From: JALZVT01 sp039029135 | GTDB lineage: Bacteria; Pseudomonadota; Gammaproteobacteria; Pseudomonadales; Azotimanducaceae | Direction: 5' to 3' | Assembly (NCBI GenBank): GCA_039029135.1 | Contig: JBCCGT010000011.1 | Location: 104,994-168,993, forward strand | Length of the DNA: 64,000 bases | Shown here: piece by piece, positions 55,045 to 63,031 of the stretch | Numbering within the stretch: the first letter of the stretch is position 1 | Layout of the letters: each line of letters opens with the position of its first letter | Program-made: the position numbers and the translations under genes | Notes under the pieces: model-generated | What the model was told of the DNA's origin: nothing | The model's database searches: none | What the model saw: only the letters and a program-made list of their open reading frames with translations

Positions 55045-58000
55045 ATGAGCCGAGCGCCGGAATCTGATCTGCTGATTCGCGATCGTCATCGCTATAGGCA
55101 GCTGCTGCGTCGGGACGGCGAGGCGGCCGCGGAGCTGGCCGAGCGCAGCAGGCTCGCGCTCGAGGCGCGTCGCGAACGACTGCCCGAGATCAGCTATCCC
55201 GCTCAGCTACCCATTACCGAGCACGTCGAAGAGATCCAGCAGTTGCTGCGCGATCACCAGGTGGTCGTCGTGGCCGGCGAGACGGGTTCGGGGAAGACGA
55301 CCCAGTTGCCCAAGATCTGTCTCGGCGCGGGATTCGGCGTCAACGGCGCGATCGGCCACACCCAGCCCAGACGGATCGCGGCGCGCGCGGTCGCTTCGCG
55401 CATCGCTGAGGAACTGCAGGTCGAACTCGGCGGCGTCGTCGGCTACAGCGTGCGCTTCAGCGACGTCAGCGGCGACGATACGCTCGTGCGGCTGATGACC
55501 GACGGCCTGCTGCTCACCGAACTGCGCAGCGATCGTTTTCTGAATCGGTACGAGCTGCTGATCGTCGACGAGGCGCACGAGCGTTCGCTGAACATCGACT
55601 TTCTGCTCGGCGTGCTAAAGGATCTGCTGCCGAGACGATCGGACCTGAAGCTGGTGATTACCAGCGCGACGATCGACGAGTCTGCGTTCGCGAGCCACTT
55701 TGGCGACGCGCCGATCGTGCGCGTCAGCGGCCGCAGCTTTCCGGTCGACATACGCTATGTCGCCGAGCCCGAGACCTTGGAGGAGCGACTGGCCGCGTGC
55801 TTCGCCGACATCCGTTCGCGTCCGATCAGCGGCGCGCGCGACGTGCTGATGTTCTGTACGGGCGAGCGCGAGATCATGGAGTGTGCGCGGCTGCTGCGAG
55901 ACCTGCTAGGCGATCGCTGGGAGATCCTGCCGCTATACGCGCGCCTGTCGGCCAAGGAGCAGGCGCGCGTCTTCCAGCCGGGCCGCAAGCCCCGCGTCGT
56001 GCTGGCAACGAACGTCGCAGAGACCTCGCTGACGGTGCCGAACATCGGCTACGTCATCGATCCTGGTGAGGCGCGCCTGTCCCGGTATTCCTACCGCTCG
56101 AAGCTTCAGCGTCTGCCGGTCGAACCCATCAGCCAGGCGAGCGCGACCCAGCGCGCGGGGCGCTGCGGCCGAATCGCGCCGGGCGTGTGCTATCGCCTGT
56201 TTGAGGCGAGCGACTTCGAAGGGCGGCCGGCCTTCACGGAGCCAGAGATCCGCCGGTCGAACCTGGCCGCTGTCGTCCTCACGATGCGCGCGTTTGCGCT
56301 CGGTGACGTGCGACGCTTTCCGTTCATCGACCCGCCGGCGCCAAAGGCGATCACCGACGCGGAGCGGCTGCTCGAGGAACTCGGCGCGCTGGCGGGCGAG
56401 CGCCTGTCCGCCATCGGAAAAACGATGGCCCGGCTTCCGATCGATCCGCGCCTCGCCCGTATGCTGATCGCGGCGGATAAACTCGGCAGCCTGCGCGAGT
56501 TACTGATTATCACGAGCGCCTTGGCAACGCAGGATCCCCGCGAGCGGCCGCTCGCCAAGCGCGCCCAAGCCGACGCGGCGCATGAGCGCTTTGTCGACGA
56601 GCGCTCCGACTTTTTGAGCTTCCTGAAAATATGGGAATGGGCCGAGGAGGAGCGTCAGGCGCGCTCGAACAATCAGTATCGAAAGACCCTGCAGCGTCAG
56701 TATCTGTCGCCGGTGCGAATGCGAGAGTGGCGCAGTCTCTACACCCAACTGCGCGGCGACGCACGGCGAGCGGGGCTGAGCGAAAGCAGCAATCTCGCTG
56801 GCTACGGTGCCATTCACGAGGCGCTCATCGCCGGCTCTCTCAGTCTGCTGGGGCAGCACGACGAACGCGGGCTGTATCGGGGTGCCCGCAACGCGACCTT
56901 TCGCATCTTCCCCGGCAGCGCGCTGGCCGCGCGCGGCCCCAAATGGTTGATCGCGGCGGAGATCACCGAGACCAGCCGGTTTTACGCCCGCTGCGTCGGC
57001 GGCGTGAGCCCGCAGTGGCTCGAGCGCGCGGGGAGCCACCTGCTGCGACGCTCTCACAGCGAACCGCACTGGGATGCCAAACGCGGCGAGGCGATGATCT
57101 TCGAGCGCACCGTACTCTACGGGCTGACGCTGGCAGAGCGGCGCGCCGTGCGACTCGCGAGCGTCGACGCGGCGCTCGCCCGAGATCGATTTCTGCGCGA
57201 GGGGTTGCTGCAGGGCGCGTTGGACAAGCCACCCGATTTCGTACGTCACAATCTAGAACAGATTAGGAGCGTCCTGGCGCTGGAGGCGCGTGGTCGCCAG
57301 CGGGATCTGCTTGCAGATGAGGACACGCTGGTCGCCTTTTATGACGAGCGGCTGCCTCAGGCCATCGCCGGCACCAAGGCCTTGCAGCGCTGGCTGCGTA
57401 GGGCCGGAGAGACCGAATTACAGGCCCTGCTCATGACCCCGGCCGATGTGCGCCGCGCCGATGCGTTGGCTCCGGAGCTCGCCGACTATCCCGGCGAGCT
57501 GGCGTTCGATGATCTGCGCCTGCGGCTGAAGTATCGGTTCGCGCCCGGCGAGGAAGACGACGGGCTGAACGTGCAGGTGCCGCTCGGCGTGCTGGCGGCA
57601 CTCTCGCCCGAGCCGTTCGCCTGGCTGGTGCCGGGCATGCTGGATACCCTGCTAGAGGCGCTGCTGCGCACGCTGCCGAAGCGTATACGGCGCAAGCTCG
57701 CGCCTGTTCCCGACCGCGTGCGCGAGCTGTTGCCCGTGTTGACCTCTGCCACCATCTATCGTCAGGGCAGCCTGCTGGAACGGCTGGCGGATGCGCTCGA
57801 CGAGCAGTTCGGTGTGACCGTGACGCCGGCCGATTGGCGCGCCGCGGACATCGACGGCCACCTCCGCCCCAATTTTCGCGTGCTCGGCAAGCGCGGCCGG
57901 CTGCTGGCACAGGGGCGGGATCTGGGCGAGCTGCAGGAACGGCTGCTGCAGACCGAGGCGTCCAACGATGGCCGCGCGCGCGCGGCCCGCTTCGAGCAGC

Positions 58001-58878
58001 AGGGCGTCACGAGTTTTCCGGACCAGGGGCTGCCGGCCAAGCGCCACCTGCGCGGCAGAGAGGAGGCGCTTGTGTATCCCGCCCTTGTGGATGTGGGCGA
58101 GGCGGTCGACGTCGTCATGTGCGCGACCCCGATGGAGGCGCGTGACCTGAACCGGCAGGGCTATGCGCGGCTCGCGCGTCTGACGGATCGCCAGACCGCA
58201 CGCTATGTCGCGAAAGAACTGAAGAAAAACGTCGAGCTTGGGCTGCACTACGCATCGCTCGGCAGCACGGGCGAGCTGATCGATCGGGTACTGAACCAGC
58301 TCTACTGGCACCATTATTTCGAAGGCGAGCCGCTGCCCAGCGAGACCGAGGCCTTCGAGGCTCGCATCAGCGATCGCCGACCCTCGGCCCTGGAGGCCTT
58401 CTACCGCTTGGAGCAAACGCTGTGTGCCGCGCTGCAGCGCCGCTTCGAGATTGTGCGCAAGCTCGACGAGCTGACGTCGCCGGCCTTTCGCCGCGCCGCG
58501 GCCGACATGGGCGCGCAGCTCACAGGCTTGTTCGGATCGGCCTTCCCACAGGGTGTCGACTGGCCGCTGTTCGAGCTTACGCCCGATGCGCTCGCGGGCA
58601 TGGCGTATCGGCTCGAGCACCTGCAGGGTCGGGTCCGCAAAGACGAGCAGACGATGGATCGCATCGATGCGGCCTGGGCGCGCTGGCGAGGCTTGGAGGA
58701 CGCCGCGATGGCACGTCCGGAGTCCGGCGCCGCACAGGAATGGTGCGCGCTGCGGCTTGCGTTCGAGCACTGGCGGCTCGCCGAGTTTGCCCAGCCGCTT
58801 GGCCTGCACCGCGGCGTCTCAGAGACTAAGATCGGACGCCGGCTAGACGCCCTGGCGACATCGCTTGGCGTGGCCTAG
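55045..58878 (+). CDS. hrpA: ATP-dependent RNA helicase HrpA
   Basis: 1277 residues from ATG 55045 (a TTG at 55006 is also in frame); E. coli HrpA has 1300. DEAH-box motor: Walker A VVVAGETGSGKTTQLPK, motif II IVDEAHERSLN, motif III ITSATID, motif VI QRAGRCGR. HA2 and OB-type parts follow, then the long HrpA-specific C-terminal region (DUF3418) with LKYRFAPGEEDDGLNV and FEHWRLAEFAQPLG. HrpA unwinds RNA and rescues stalled ribosomes in E. coli. It stands alone, followed by a terminator-like hairpin. Confidence 0.95.
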   Translation: MSRAPESDLLIRDRHRYRQLLRRDGEAAAELAERSRLALEARRERLPEISYPAQLPITEHVEEIQQLLRDHQVVVVAGETGSGKTTQLPKICLGAGFGVNGAIGHTQPRRIAARAVASRIAEELQVELGGVVGYSVRFSDVSGDDTLVRLMTDGLLLTELRSDRFLNRYELLIVDEAHERSLNIDFLLGVLKDLLPRRSDLKLVITSATIDESAFASHFGDAPIVRVSGRSFPVDIRYVAEPETLEERLAACFADIRSRPISGARDVLMFCTGEREIMECARLLRDLLGDRWEILPLYARLSAKEQARVFQPGRKPRVVLATNVAETSLTVPNIGYVIDPGEARLSRYSYRSKLQRLPVEPISQASATQRAGRCGRIAPGVCYRLFEASDFEGRPAFTEPEIRRSNLAAVVLTMRAFALGDVRRFPFIDPPAPKAITDAERLLEELGALAGERLSAIGKTMARLPIDPRLARMLIAADKLGSLRELLIITSALATQDPRERPLAKRAQADAAHERFVDERSDFLSFLKIWEWAEEERQARSNNQYRKTLQRQYLSPVRMREWRSLYTQLRGDARRAGLSESSNLAGYGAIHEALIAGSLSLLGQHDERGLYRGARNATFRIFPGSALAARGPKWLIAAEITETSRFYARCVGGVSPQWLERAGSHLLRRSHSEPHWDAKRGEAMIFERTVLYGLTLAERRAVRLASVDAALARDRFLREGLLQGALDKPPDFVRHNLEQIRSVLALEARGRQRDLLADEDTLVAFYDERLPQAIAGTKALQRWLRRAGETELQALLMTPADVRRADALAPELADYPGELAFDDLRLRLKYRFAPGEEDDGLNVQVPLGVLAALSPEPFAWLVPGMLDTLLEALLRTLPKRIRRKLAPVPDRVRELLPVLTSATIYRQGSLLERLADALDEQFGVTVTPADWRAADIDGHLRPNFRVLGKRGRLLAQGRDLGELQERLLQTEASNDGRARAARFEQQGVTSFPDQGLPAKRHLRGREEALVYPALVDVGEAVDVVMCATPMEARDLNRQGYARLARLTDRQTARYVAKELKKNVELGLHYASLGSTGELIDRVLNQLYWHHYFEGEPLPSETEAFEARISDRRPSALEAFYRLEQTLCAALQRRFEIVRKLDELTSPAFRRAAADMGAQLTGLFGSAFPQGVDWPLFELTPDALAGMAYRLEHLQGRVRKDEQTMDRIDAAWARWRGLEDAAMARPESGAAQEWCALRLAFEHWRLAEFAQPLGLHRGVSETKIGRRLDALATSLGVA

Positions 58879-58917
58879 AGCGGTAACCTTGGGCGGCGTA
58901 TGTCGCTGGCTTCGTGC

Positions 58918-58948
58918 ACTGCCACCCCGGTAGGCAGTTGGCATTTTT
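58918..58948 (+). terminator. Intrinsic terminator of hrpA
   Basis: ACTGCC-N9-GGCAGT followed after five bases by TTTTT, 39 bp past the hrpA stop codon. Confidence 0.5.
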
Positions 58949-58960
58949 GCGCGAACCATG

Positions 58961-58985
58961 GGAACCAACGCAGGGCGGCCGAGTC
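58961..58985 (+). promoter_or_regulatory. ECF-sigma-like promoter motif upstream of the RiPP locus
   Basis: GGAACC (58961-58966), 16-bp spacer, GTC (58983-58985). This matches the general GGAAC-N16-GTC form of ECF promoters. It lies ~230 bp before the precursor gene, and no sigma-factor gene is in the window. Confidence 0.3.
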
Positions 58986-59215
58986 ACAGTTCGACAGATG
59001 GGCGGCGAGCGGGTCGTGGCGGTCCATCCGCAGTACCGCAGGTGCTGCTCGCGGTTGGTGGCGTCACGTCGTGTGGCGGTGCTGGCGCTGCGTTCGACGA
59101 CTGCGCGGCTTGACCGCAATTGGGACGATCGATCAAAACCGGTTCGCATAACGCGGACTAAATTCCGGCGCCGCCCGCGGGCGGACCCGTCTGGAGCATT
59201 AAGGAGAAGACACCG

Positions 59216-59638
59216 ATGACCAGCCAGAACACGACGTTGAAGCCTCGGCTGAAGCCCATCGCGGCGGCGCTAGGCACGGCCTTTGTGGCCTCCCTCGCTG
59301 CCGGCTGTAGCACCGAGGCCGATGGAGATGCCGCCGTGCAGGAGCTCGAGCAGGGCTACGACGTCGCGGCCAAGGCCGCCGAAGGCAAGTGCGGCGAAGG
59401 CAAATGCGGCGAAGACAAGGATGCCGAGGGCAAGTGCGGCGAAGGCAAGTGCGGCGAAGGCAAGTGCGGAGAGGACAAGGACGCCGAGGGCAAGTGCGGC
59501 GAAGGCAAGTGCGGTGAGGGCAAGTGTGGCGAAGCCACCGATGCCGACACCGCAGACACCGCGGACGCCGAAGGCAAAGACGCCGAGGGTAAGTGCGGCG
59601 AGGGTAAGTGCGGCGAAGGCAAGTGCGGCGGCGCCTGA
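59216..59638 (+). CDS. hvfA: HvfA-type RiPP precursor with eleven EGKCG motifs
   Basis: 140 residues. The N-terminus (LKPIAAALGTAFVASLAAGC) is a signal peptide with a lipobox-like LAAGC, so the product may be exported and perhaps lipid-anchored. After an acidic spacer the core has EGKCG eleven times in four clusters (2, 3, 3, 3) separated by EDKDA or DADTADTADAEGKDA spacers; one motif has become EGKDA. Haemophilus HvfA, with the same motif, is modified on Cys by HvfB and HvfC to oxazolone/thioamide groups and binds copper. The modifying genes follow directly here. A metallothionein-like role without modification is the main alternative. Confidence 0.88.
   Translation: MTSQNTTLKPRLKPIAAALGTAFVASLAAGCSTEADGDAAVQELEQGYDVAAKAAEGKCGEGKCGEDKDAEGKCGEGKCGEGKCGEDKDAEGKCGEGKCGEGKCGEATDADTADTADAEGKDAEGKCGEGKCGEGKCGGA
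59398..59635 (+). repeat. Tandem 15-bp EGKCG-coding repeats
   Basis: The coding unit GGCGAAGGCAAGTGC and its near-identical variants recur with 15-bp period in four clusters. Third-position changes (GAA/GAG, GGC/GGT, AAG/AAA, TGC/TGT) show the copies have diverged at silent sites while the protein motif is kept, which suggests selection. Confidence 0.85.
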
Positions 59639-59728
59639 TCTGAGCAGACGCTGACCGATCGGGGCGCGCCGACCACCGCAGTTCGCGTGCCCCGACGTCG
59701 TCCCGCCCCAAGCTCGCGACAGCCTGCG

Positions 59729-60667
59729 ATGTGCGCCCAATCCAACCTTGGCCGGTACCCGGTGACCGGTGCAGGGCTGGGTCTGCGCCGCGGCCTGCTG
59801 CGAGAACTCGATGATCTCAGCCCCGATGAGGCGGCGTTTCTTGAAGTCGCCCCAGAGAACTGGATGCGCCTTGGTGGCCGCTTCGAACGGCTGTTTGCCG
59901 ACTTTGCCGAGCGCTTTCCGCTCGTGTGCCACGGTCTGAGCCTGTCGATCGGCGCGCCCGCGCCTCTGGACAGCCAGTTTCTAACCGAGCTGAAAGCGTT
60001 CCTCGATCGCTACCAGATTCGCTGTTACAGCGAACACTTAAGCTACTGCGGCGATCAGGGACACCTCTATGACCTGCTGCCCATTCCCTTCACCGCAGAG
60101 GCGGTGCGCTATGTGGCCGAGCGCGTACGCGCGGTGCAGGAACGGCTGGAGCGGCGCATCGTTTTAGAGCACGTGTCCGCCTATATCGCCCAGTCCCAGG
60201 AACTGACCGAAATCGAGTTCGTCAACGCGGTGTTGGACGAGGCAGACTGCGATCTGCTGATCGACGTGAACAATGTCTACGTCAACAGCATCAATTTCGG
60301 TTTCGACGCCGCCGACTATATCCGTGCGCTCCCGGGCGAGCGCATCGCGTATGGACACATCGCCGGACACTATGTCGAGTCTAGCGATCTGCGCGTCGAC
60401 ACCCACGGCAGTGCCGTCATCGAACCGGTTTGGGAGCTGCTGGATGTTGCCTTCGAAGCGCACGGTGTGTTCCCGGTGCTGCTGGAACGCGATTTTAATT
60501 TTCCAAAGCGCGCCGAGCTGCTCGCGGAGGTCGCGCGCATTCGCAGTGCGCAGGGGCGCGCAGCCGTCACCACGCGGAGCTATGCGCCGCGAGACCCCGT
60601 CGTGTATCTGGGCCACACCGATCGCGCGAGCGCTCAGCAAATGACCTCGACGACTTCCGGCGCGTGA
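59729..60667 (+). CDS. hvfB: DUF692 multinuclear iron oxidase (HvfB/BufB/MbnB-like)
   Basis: 312 residues from ATG 59729; a GTG at 59687 would add 14. A TIM-barrel enzyme of the MNIO family, which uses two or three iron ions to rebuild Cys in peptides. Likely metal ligands are in VCHGLSLSIGAPAPLD, CYSEHLSYCG, VLEHVSAYIAQS, LIDVNNVYVNSINFGFD, YGHIAGHYVESSD and VLLERDFNFP. It is 90 bp after the precursor and overlaps the partner gene by 4 bp. The Cys-rich precursor points to oxazolone/thioamide formation rather than a methanobactin. Confidence 0.93.
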   Translation: MCAQSNLGRYPVTGAGLGLRRGLLRELDDLSPDEAAFLEVAPENWMRLGGRFERLFADFAERFPLVCHGLSLSIGAPAPLDSQFLTELKAFLDRYQIRCYSEHLSYCGDQGHLYDLLPIPFTAEAVRYVAERVRAVQERLERRIVLEHVSAYIAQSQELTEIEFVNAVLDEADCDLLIDVNNVYVNSINFGFDAADYIRALPGERIAYGHIAGHYVESSDLRVDTHGSAVIEPVWELLDVAFEAHGVFPVLLERDFNFPKRAELLAEVARIRSAQGRAAVTTRSYAPRDPVVYLGHTDRASAQQMTSTTSGA

Positions 60668-61482
60668 GCGACCGCGGTCGCAACCAGCCCGAGTTTCAGT
60701 CGCTGCAGTTTGACCTGACGACCTTCGTGCGCAGCCCCGATGCGGAACCGGCGCCGACGGGGCAGGAGGCGCGGCGGCTGCAGATCTATGTCGACCTGAT
60801 CTTCAACAACATCGAGAACTTTCTGGCGACCACCTTCCCGGTCGCGAAGAGCACCTTCGCCGATACGGATTGGCGTGCTCTGGTCCGGGACTACATTGCG
60901 AGACATCGAGCCACATCGCCGTTTTTTCTGGAAATTCCGCAGGAGTTTCTCGAGTTTCTGGCGACCCGGCGCGAGCAGGGCATCGATCCACCCTGGCTGC
61001 TCGAGCTGTGCCACTACGAGTGGGTAGAGCTGGAGCTGGATACGCGTCAGGCGGAAGCACCGGCGCTGACGCTTGCGGGCGACATCGGCACCGATCTCGC
61101 CGTAGCGGATGCCCTGGGCTACCGCTGGGCGCTGTCCGAACTGTGTTGGCCGTTGGGCTATCGGTACCCGGTGCATCGGATTGGCGCCGCGAACGCCGCC
61201 GCGACCGAGGCCAGCGCGACTTTTCTGATCGTGTACCGGGACGACGCGCTGCGAGTGCGTTTTATCGAATCGGATGCACCGACGGTGCGGCTGCTGGCTC
61301 TGCTCAGCGAGGGTCATACCCTGAGCCACGGACTCAGCAACCTGGCACAGGAACTGTCACCGCGCCGGGATGTCGGGCAGTGGCTCGCACGGATGGCACC
61401 GGTGCTCGTGACGCTGCACGCGCGGGGCGTTGTCCTCGGACCTCTTGCCGATGAGCCCGATGAACTGCCGGCGGAAGACTGA
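60664..61482 (+). CDS. hvfC: DUF2063 RiPP-recognition partner (HvfC-like)
   Basis: 272 residues, GTG start overlapping hvfB. The N-terminal helical DUF2063 domain is clear (LQIYVDLIFNNIENFLATTFPVAKS; WRALVRDYIARHRATSPFFLEIPQEFLEFL). The C-terminal part is a wHTH/RRE-like unit (LIVYRDDALRVRFIESDAPTVRLLALL). Partners of this type hold the precursor leader and activate the DUF692 enzyme. Older annotations call the family putative DNA-binding. No HvfD (DoxX-like) gene follows; mlaA is next after 261 bp. Confidence 0.92.
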   Translation: MSDRGRNQPEFQSLQFDLTTFVRSPDAEPAPTGQEARRLQIYVDLIFNNIENFLATTFPVAKSTFADTDWRALVRDYIARHRATSPFFLEIPQEFLEFLATRREQGIDPPWLLELCHYEWVELELDTRQAEAPALTLAGDIGTDLAVADALGYRWALSELCWPLGYRYPVHRIGAANAAATEASATFLIVYRDDALRVRFIESDAPTVRLLALLSEGHTLSHGLSNLAQELSPRRDVGQWLARMAPVLVTLHARGVVLGPLADEPDELPAED

Positions 61483-61743
61483 ACCTTCGCCGTGAACGCG
61501 AGCGGTACGCCCGTAGTTTGTGGCCTGGAAGGGGAATTGCTTTTGAGCAAACAACGCGCCCCGAACCTGCTACAGTCCGGCCGTTCGTTCACCCTGTGTT
61601 CACCGTTGCTCTCTGAGAGTCACGATTGCCGAGCACTGCGCAGGTACCGGCCGCACGCGCATGATCTGCGGATCGAATGTTGTCTGCGCAGCCAGCAAAC
61701 CATACGCACAACAGCTAACTACGATAGATAAAGGAATTATCGG

Positions 61744-62460
61744 ATGCCGTCGCCCAGAAGCTTGTCCATCGCCGCGCTGCTGACGCTGGTAATAGCGGCA
61801 CCTGTCCACGCCGAGTCGAATCCCGATCCGTTCGAGCGTCTGAACCGAGGCATGTTCGCGTTTAATGACGCCATCGACCGGGGCGCGCTCAAGCCGCTGG
61901 CGCGCGGCTACAACTTTATCGTGCCCAAGTTTCTGCGCGCGGGTATCTCGAACGTGCTCAGCAACGTCGGCACGCCGTTGGTGGCGGTCAACCAGCTCTT
62001 GCAGGGTAAACCTGGACTCGCGGGACAGGATCTCGGGCGTTTTGTGATTAACACGACCCTGGGCATGGGCGGGCTGCTCGATCCGGCGACGCCCTCGGGG
62101 CTGCCGGCCCACACTGAGGATTTCGGCCAGACCCTGCGGGTCTGGGGCGTACCGGCCGGCCCCTATCTTGTCGCGCCATTCATGGGTGGCTCCACGGCGA
62201 CGGCGGGTTTCGGCAATATCGTCTCCGGGTTCGTCAGCCCGATCCGGCTGCTGCAGAACAACGATCAGCGCATTTCGGCGATCGCACTGACGGTGGTCGA
62301 CGCGCGCGCCCGTCTGCTGCAGGTGGAGACGCTAGTTAGCGGCGACCGCTATCTGTTTATTCGCGACGCCTACCTGCAGCGGCGCGAGTTCCTCGTCAAC
62401 GACGGCAAGATGGAAGCGGATCCGTTCCTCGACGAATTCGATGAGGATGAGGAGTGGTAG
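61744..62460 (+). CDS. mlaA: MlaA family outer-membrane lipid-transport protein, without lipobox Cys
   Basis: 238 residues; AAAGGA eight bases before ATG 61744. MlaA removes phospholipids from the outer leaflet of the outer membrane and passes them to MlaC. The family core is clear: NPDPFERLNRGMFAFNDAID, FLRAGISNVLSNVGTPLVAVN, RFVINTTLGMGGLLDPAT, EDFGQTLRVWGVPAGPYLVAPFMG. The signal peptide ends APVHA/ESNPDP, where E. coli and most relatives have a lipoprotein Cys; there is no Cys in this protein's N-terminus. No mlaBCDEF genes are nearby. The end is acidic (FLDEFDEDEEW). Confidence 0.93.
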   Translation: MPSPRSLSIAALLTLVIAAPVHAESNPDPFERLNRGMFAFNDAIDRGALKPLARGYNFIVPKFLRAGISNVLSNVGTPLVAVNQLLQGKPGLAGQDLGRFVINTTLGMGGLLDPATPSGLPAHTEDFGQTLRVWGVPAGPYLVAPFMGGSTATAGFGNIVSGFVSPIRLLQNNDQRISAIALTVVDARARLLQVETLVSGDRYLFIRDAYLQRREFLVNDGKMEADPFLDEFDEDEEW

Positions 62461-62529
62461 GCGCCTCAGGAGACTAGGCCGAGTAAGGCCAGCAGGGCAG
62501 GTTTAGAAGGACGCGGCCGCGCGACGCGA

Positions 62530-63015
62530 TCAGAGCGGCGCGCGATCTCGAGCGCGGCGCTTGGCTGCAATGAAGGCGCTGTGCGGCACGTAGAGCAACT
62601 CGCTGATGCGGCGAATCGTGTGTTCTTCGAAGGTCGTGATCTGTTGATCGGCGAAGGCTAACCGCCACAGGGCCTCCACCAGGCGAACCTTCGCGGTTTC
62701 CTCCCAGGCCTCGTTCAGCGCACGCGTGTACTCATAAACGCCGACGCTGCGCTCATGATTCTCCCGGGCCTTGTCGAGGAGCCTGGCCGCATCGTCAGGA
62801 TTGAGCTGAAACACGTCCCGCAGACTCTGTGCCACGCTGTCGAGTTCTTCGGCGGCCAGCTCGTGATCGGCCCAGGCGACCTCCAACAGCAGCATGGCGG
62901 CGGCGTGGGGGAGGTAGTCCGCATCCGTGAGTTCAGGGTCCGCCGCACCGCCGGTCGCGGCGTTGGGCGGTGGCCCGACCGCCACACCAAACAGATCGCG
63001 CAGGCGGTCTAGCAT
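62530..63015 (-). CDS. TerB-like (tellurite-resistance fold) protein
   Basis: 161 residues. The TerB helical fold shows as AAAMLLLEVAWADHELAAEELDSVAQSL and, in the second half, LVEALWRLAFADQQITTFEEHTIRRISELL, each with the acidic ADxx(I/L) metal-binding turn. Despite the name, lone TerB-fold proteins are not proof of tellurite resistance; no terC or terD is present. It starts 16 bp after dusA on the same strand and is likely co-transcribed. Confidence 0.9.
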   Translation of the reverse strand: MLDRLRDLFGVAVGPPPNAATGGAADPELTDADYLPHAAAMLLLEVAWADHELAAEELDSVAQSLRDVFQLNPDDAARLLDKARENHERSVGVYEYTRALNEAWEETAKVRLVEALWRLAFADQQITTFEEHTIRRISELLYVPHSAFIAAKRRARDRAPL

Positions 63016-63031
63016 CGCAGCGCGCCTCCCA

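Larger units (their letters stand above)
58879..59215. other. Gene-free interval between hrpA and the RiPP locus
   Basis: 337 bp. It holds the hrpA terminator hairpin, an ECF-like promoter motif, and a strong AAGGAG ribosome site nine bases before ATG 59216. Short frames on both strands (for example 58826-59149 minus) have no recognisable domain. Confidence 0.6.

Noticed and set aside
59216..59638. Metallothionein or plain low-complexity artefact
   Set aside because: The exact EGKCG motif, a strong ribosome site, a signal peptide and adjoining DUF692/DUF2063 genes favour a RiPP precursor.
62530..63015. Tellurite-resistance determinant
   Set aside because: Only the TerB fold is present; no terC, terD or terZ genes accompany it.
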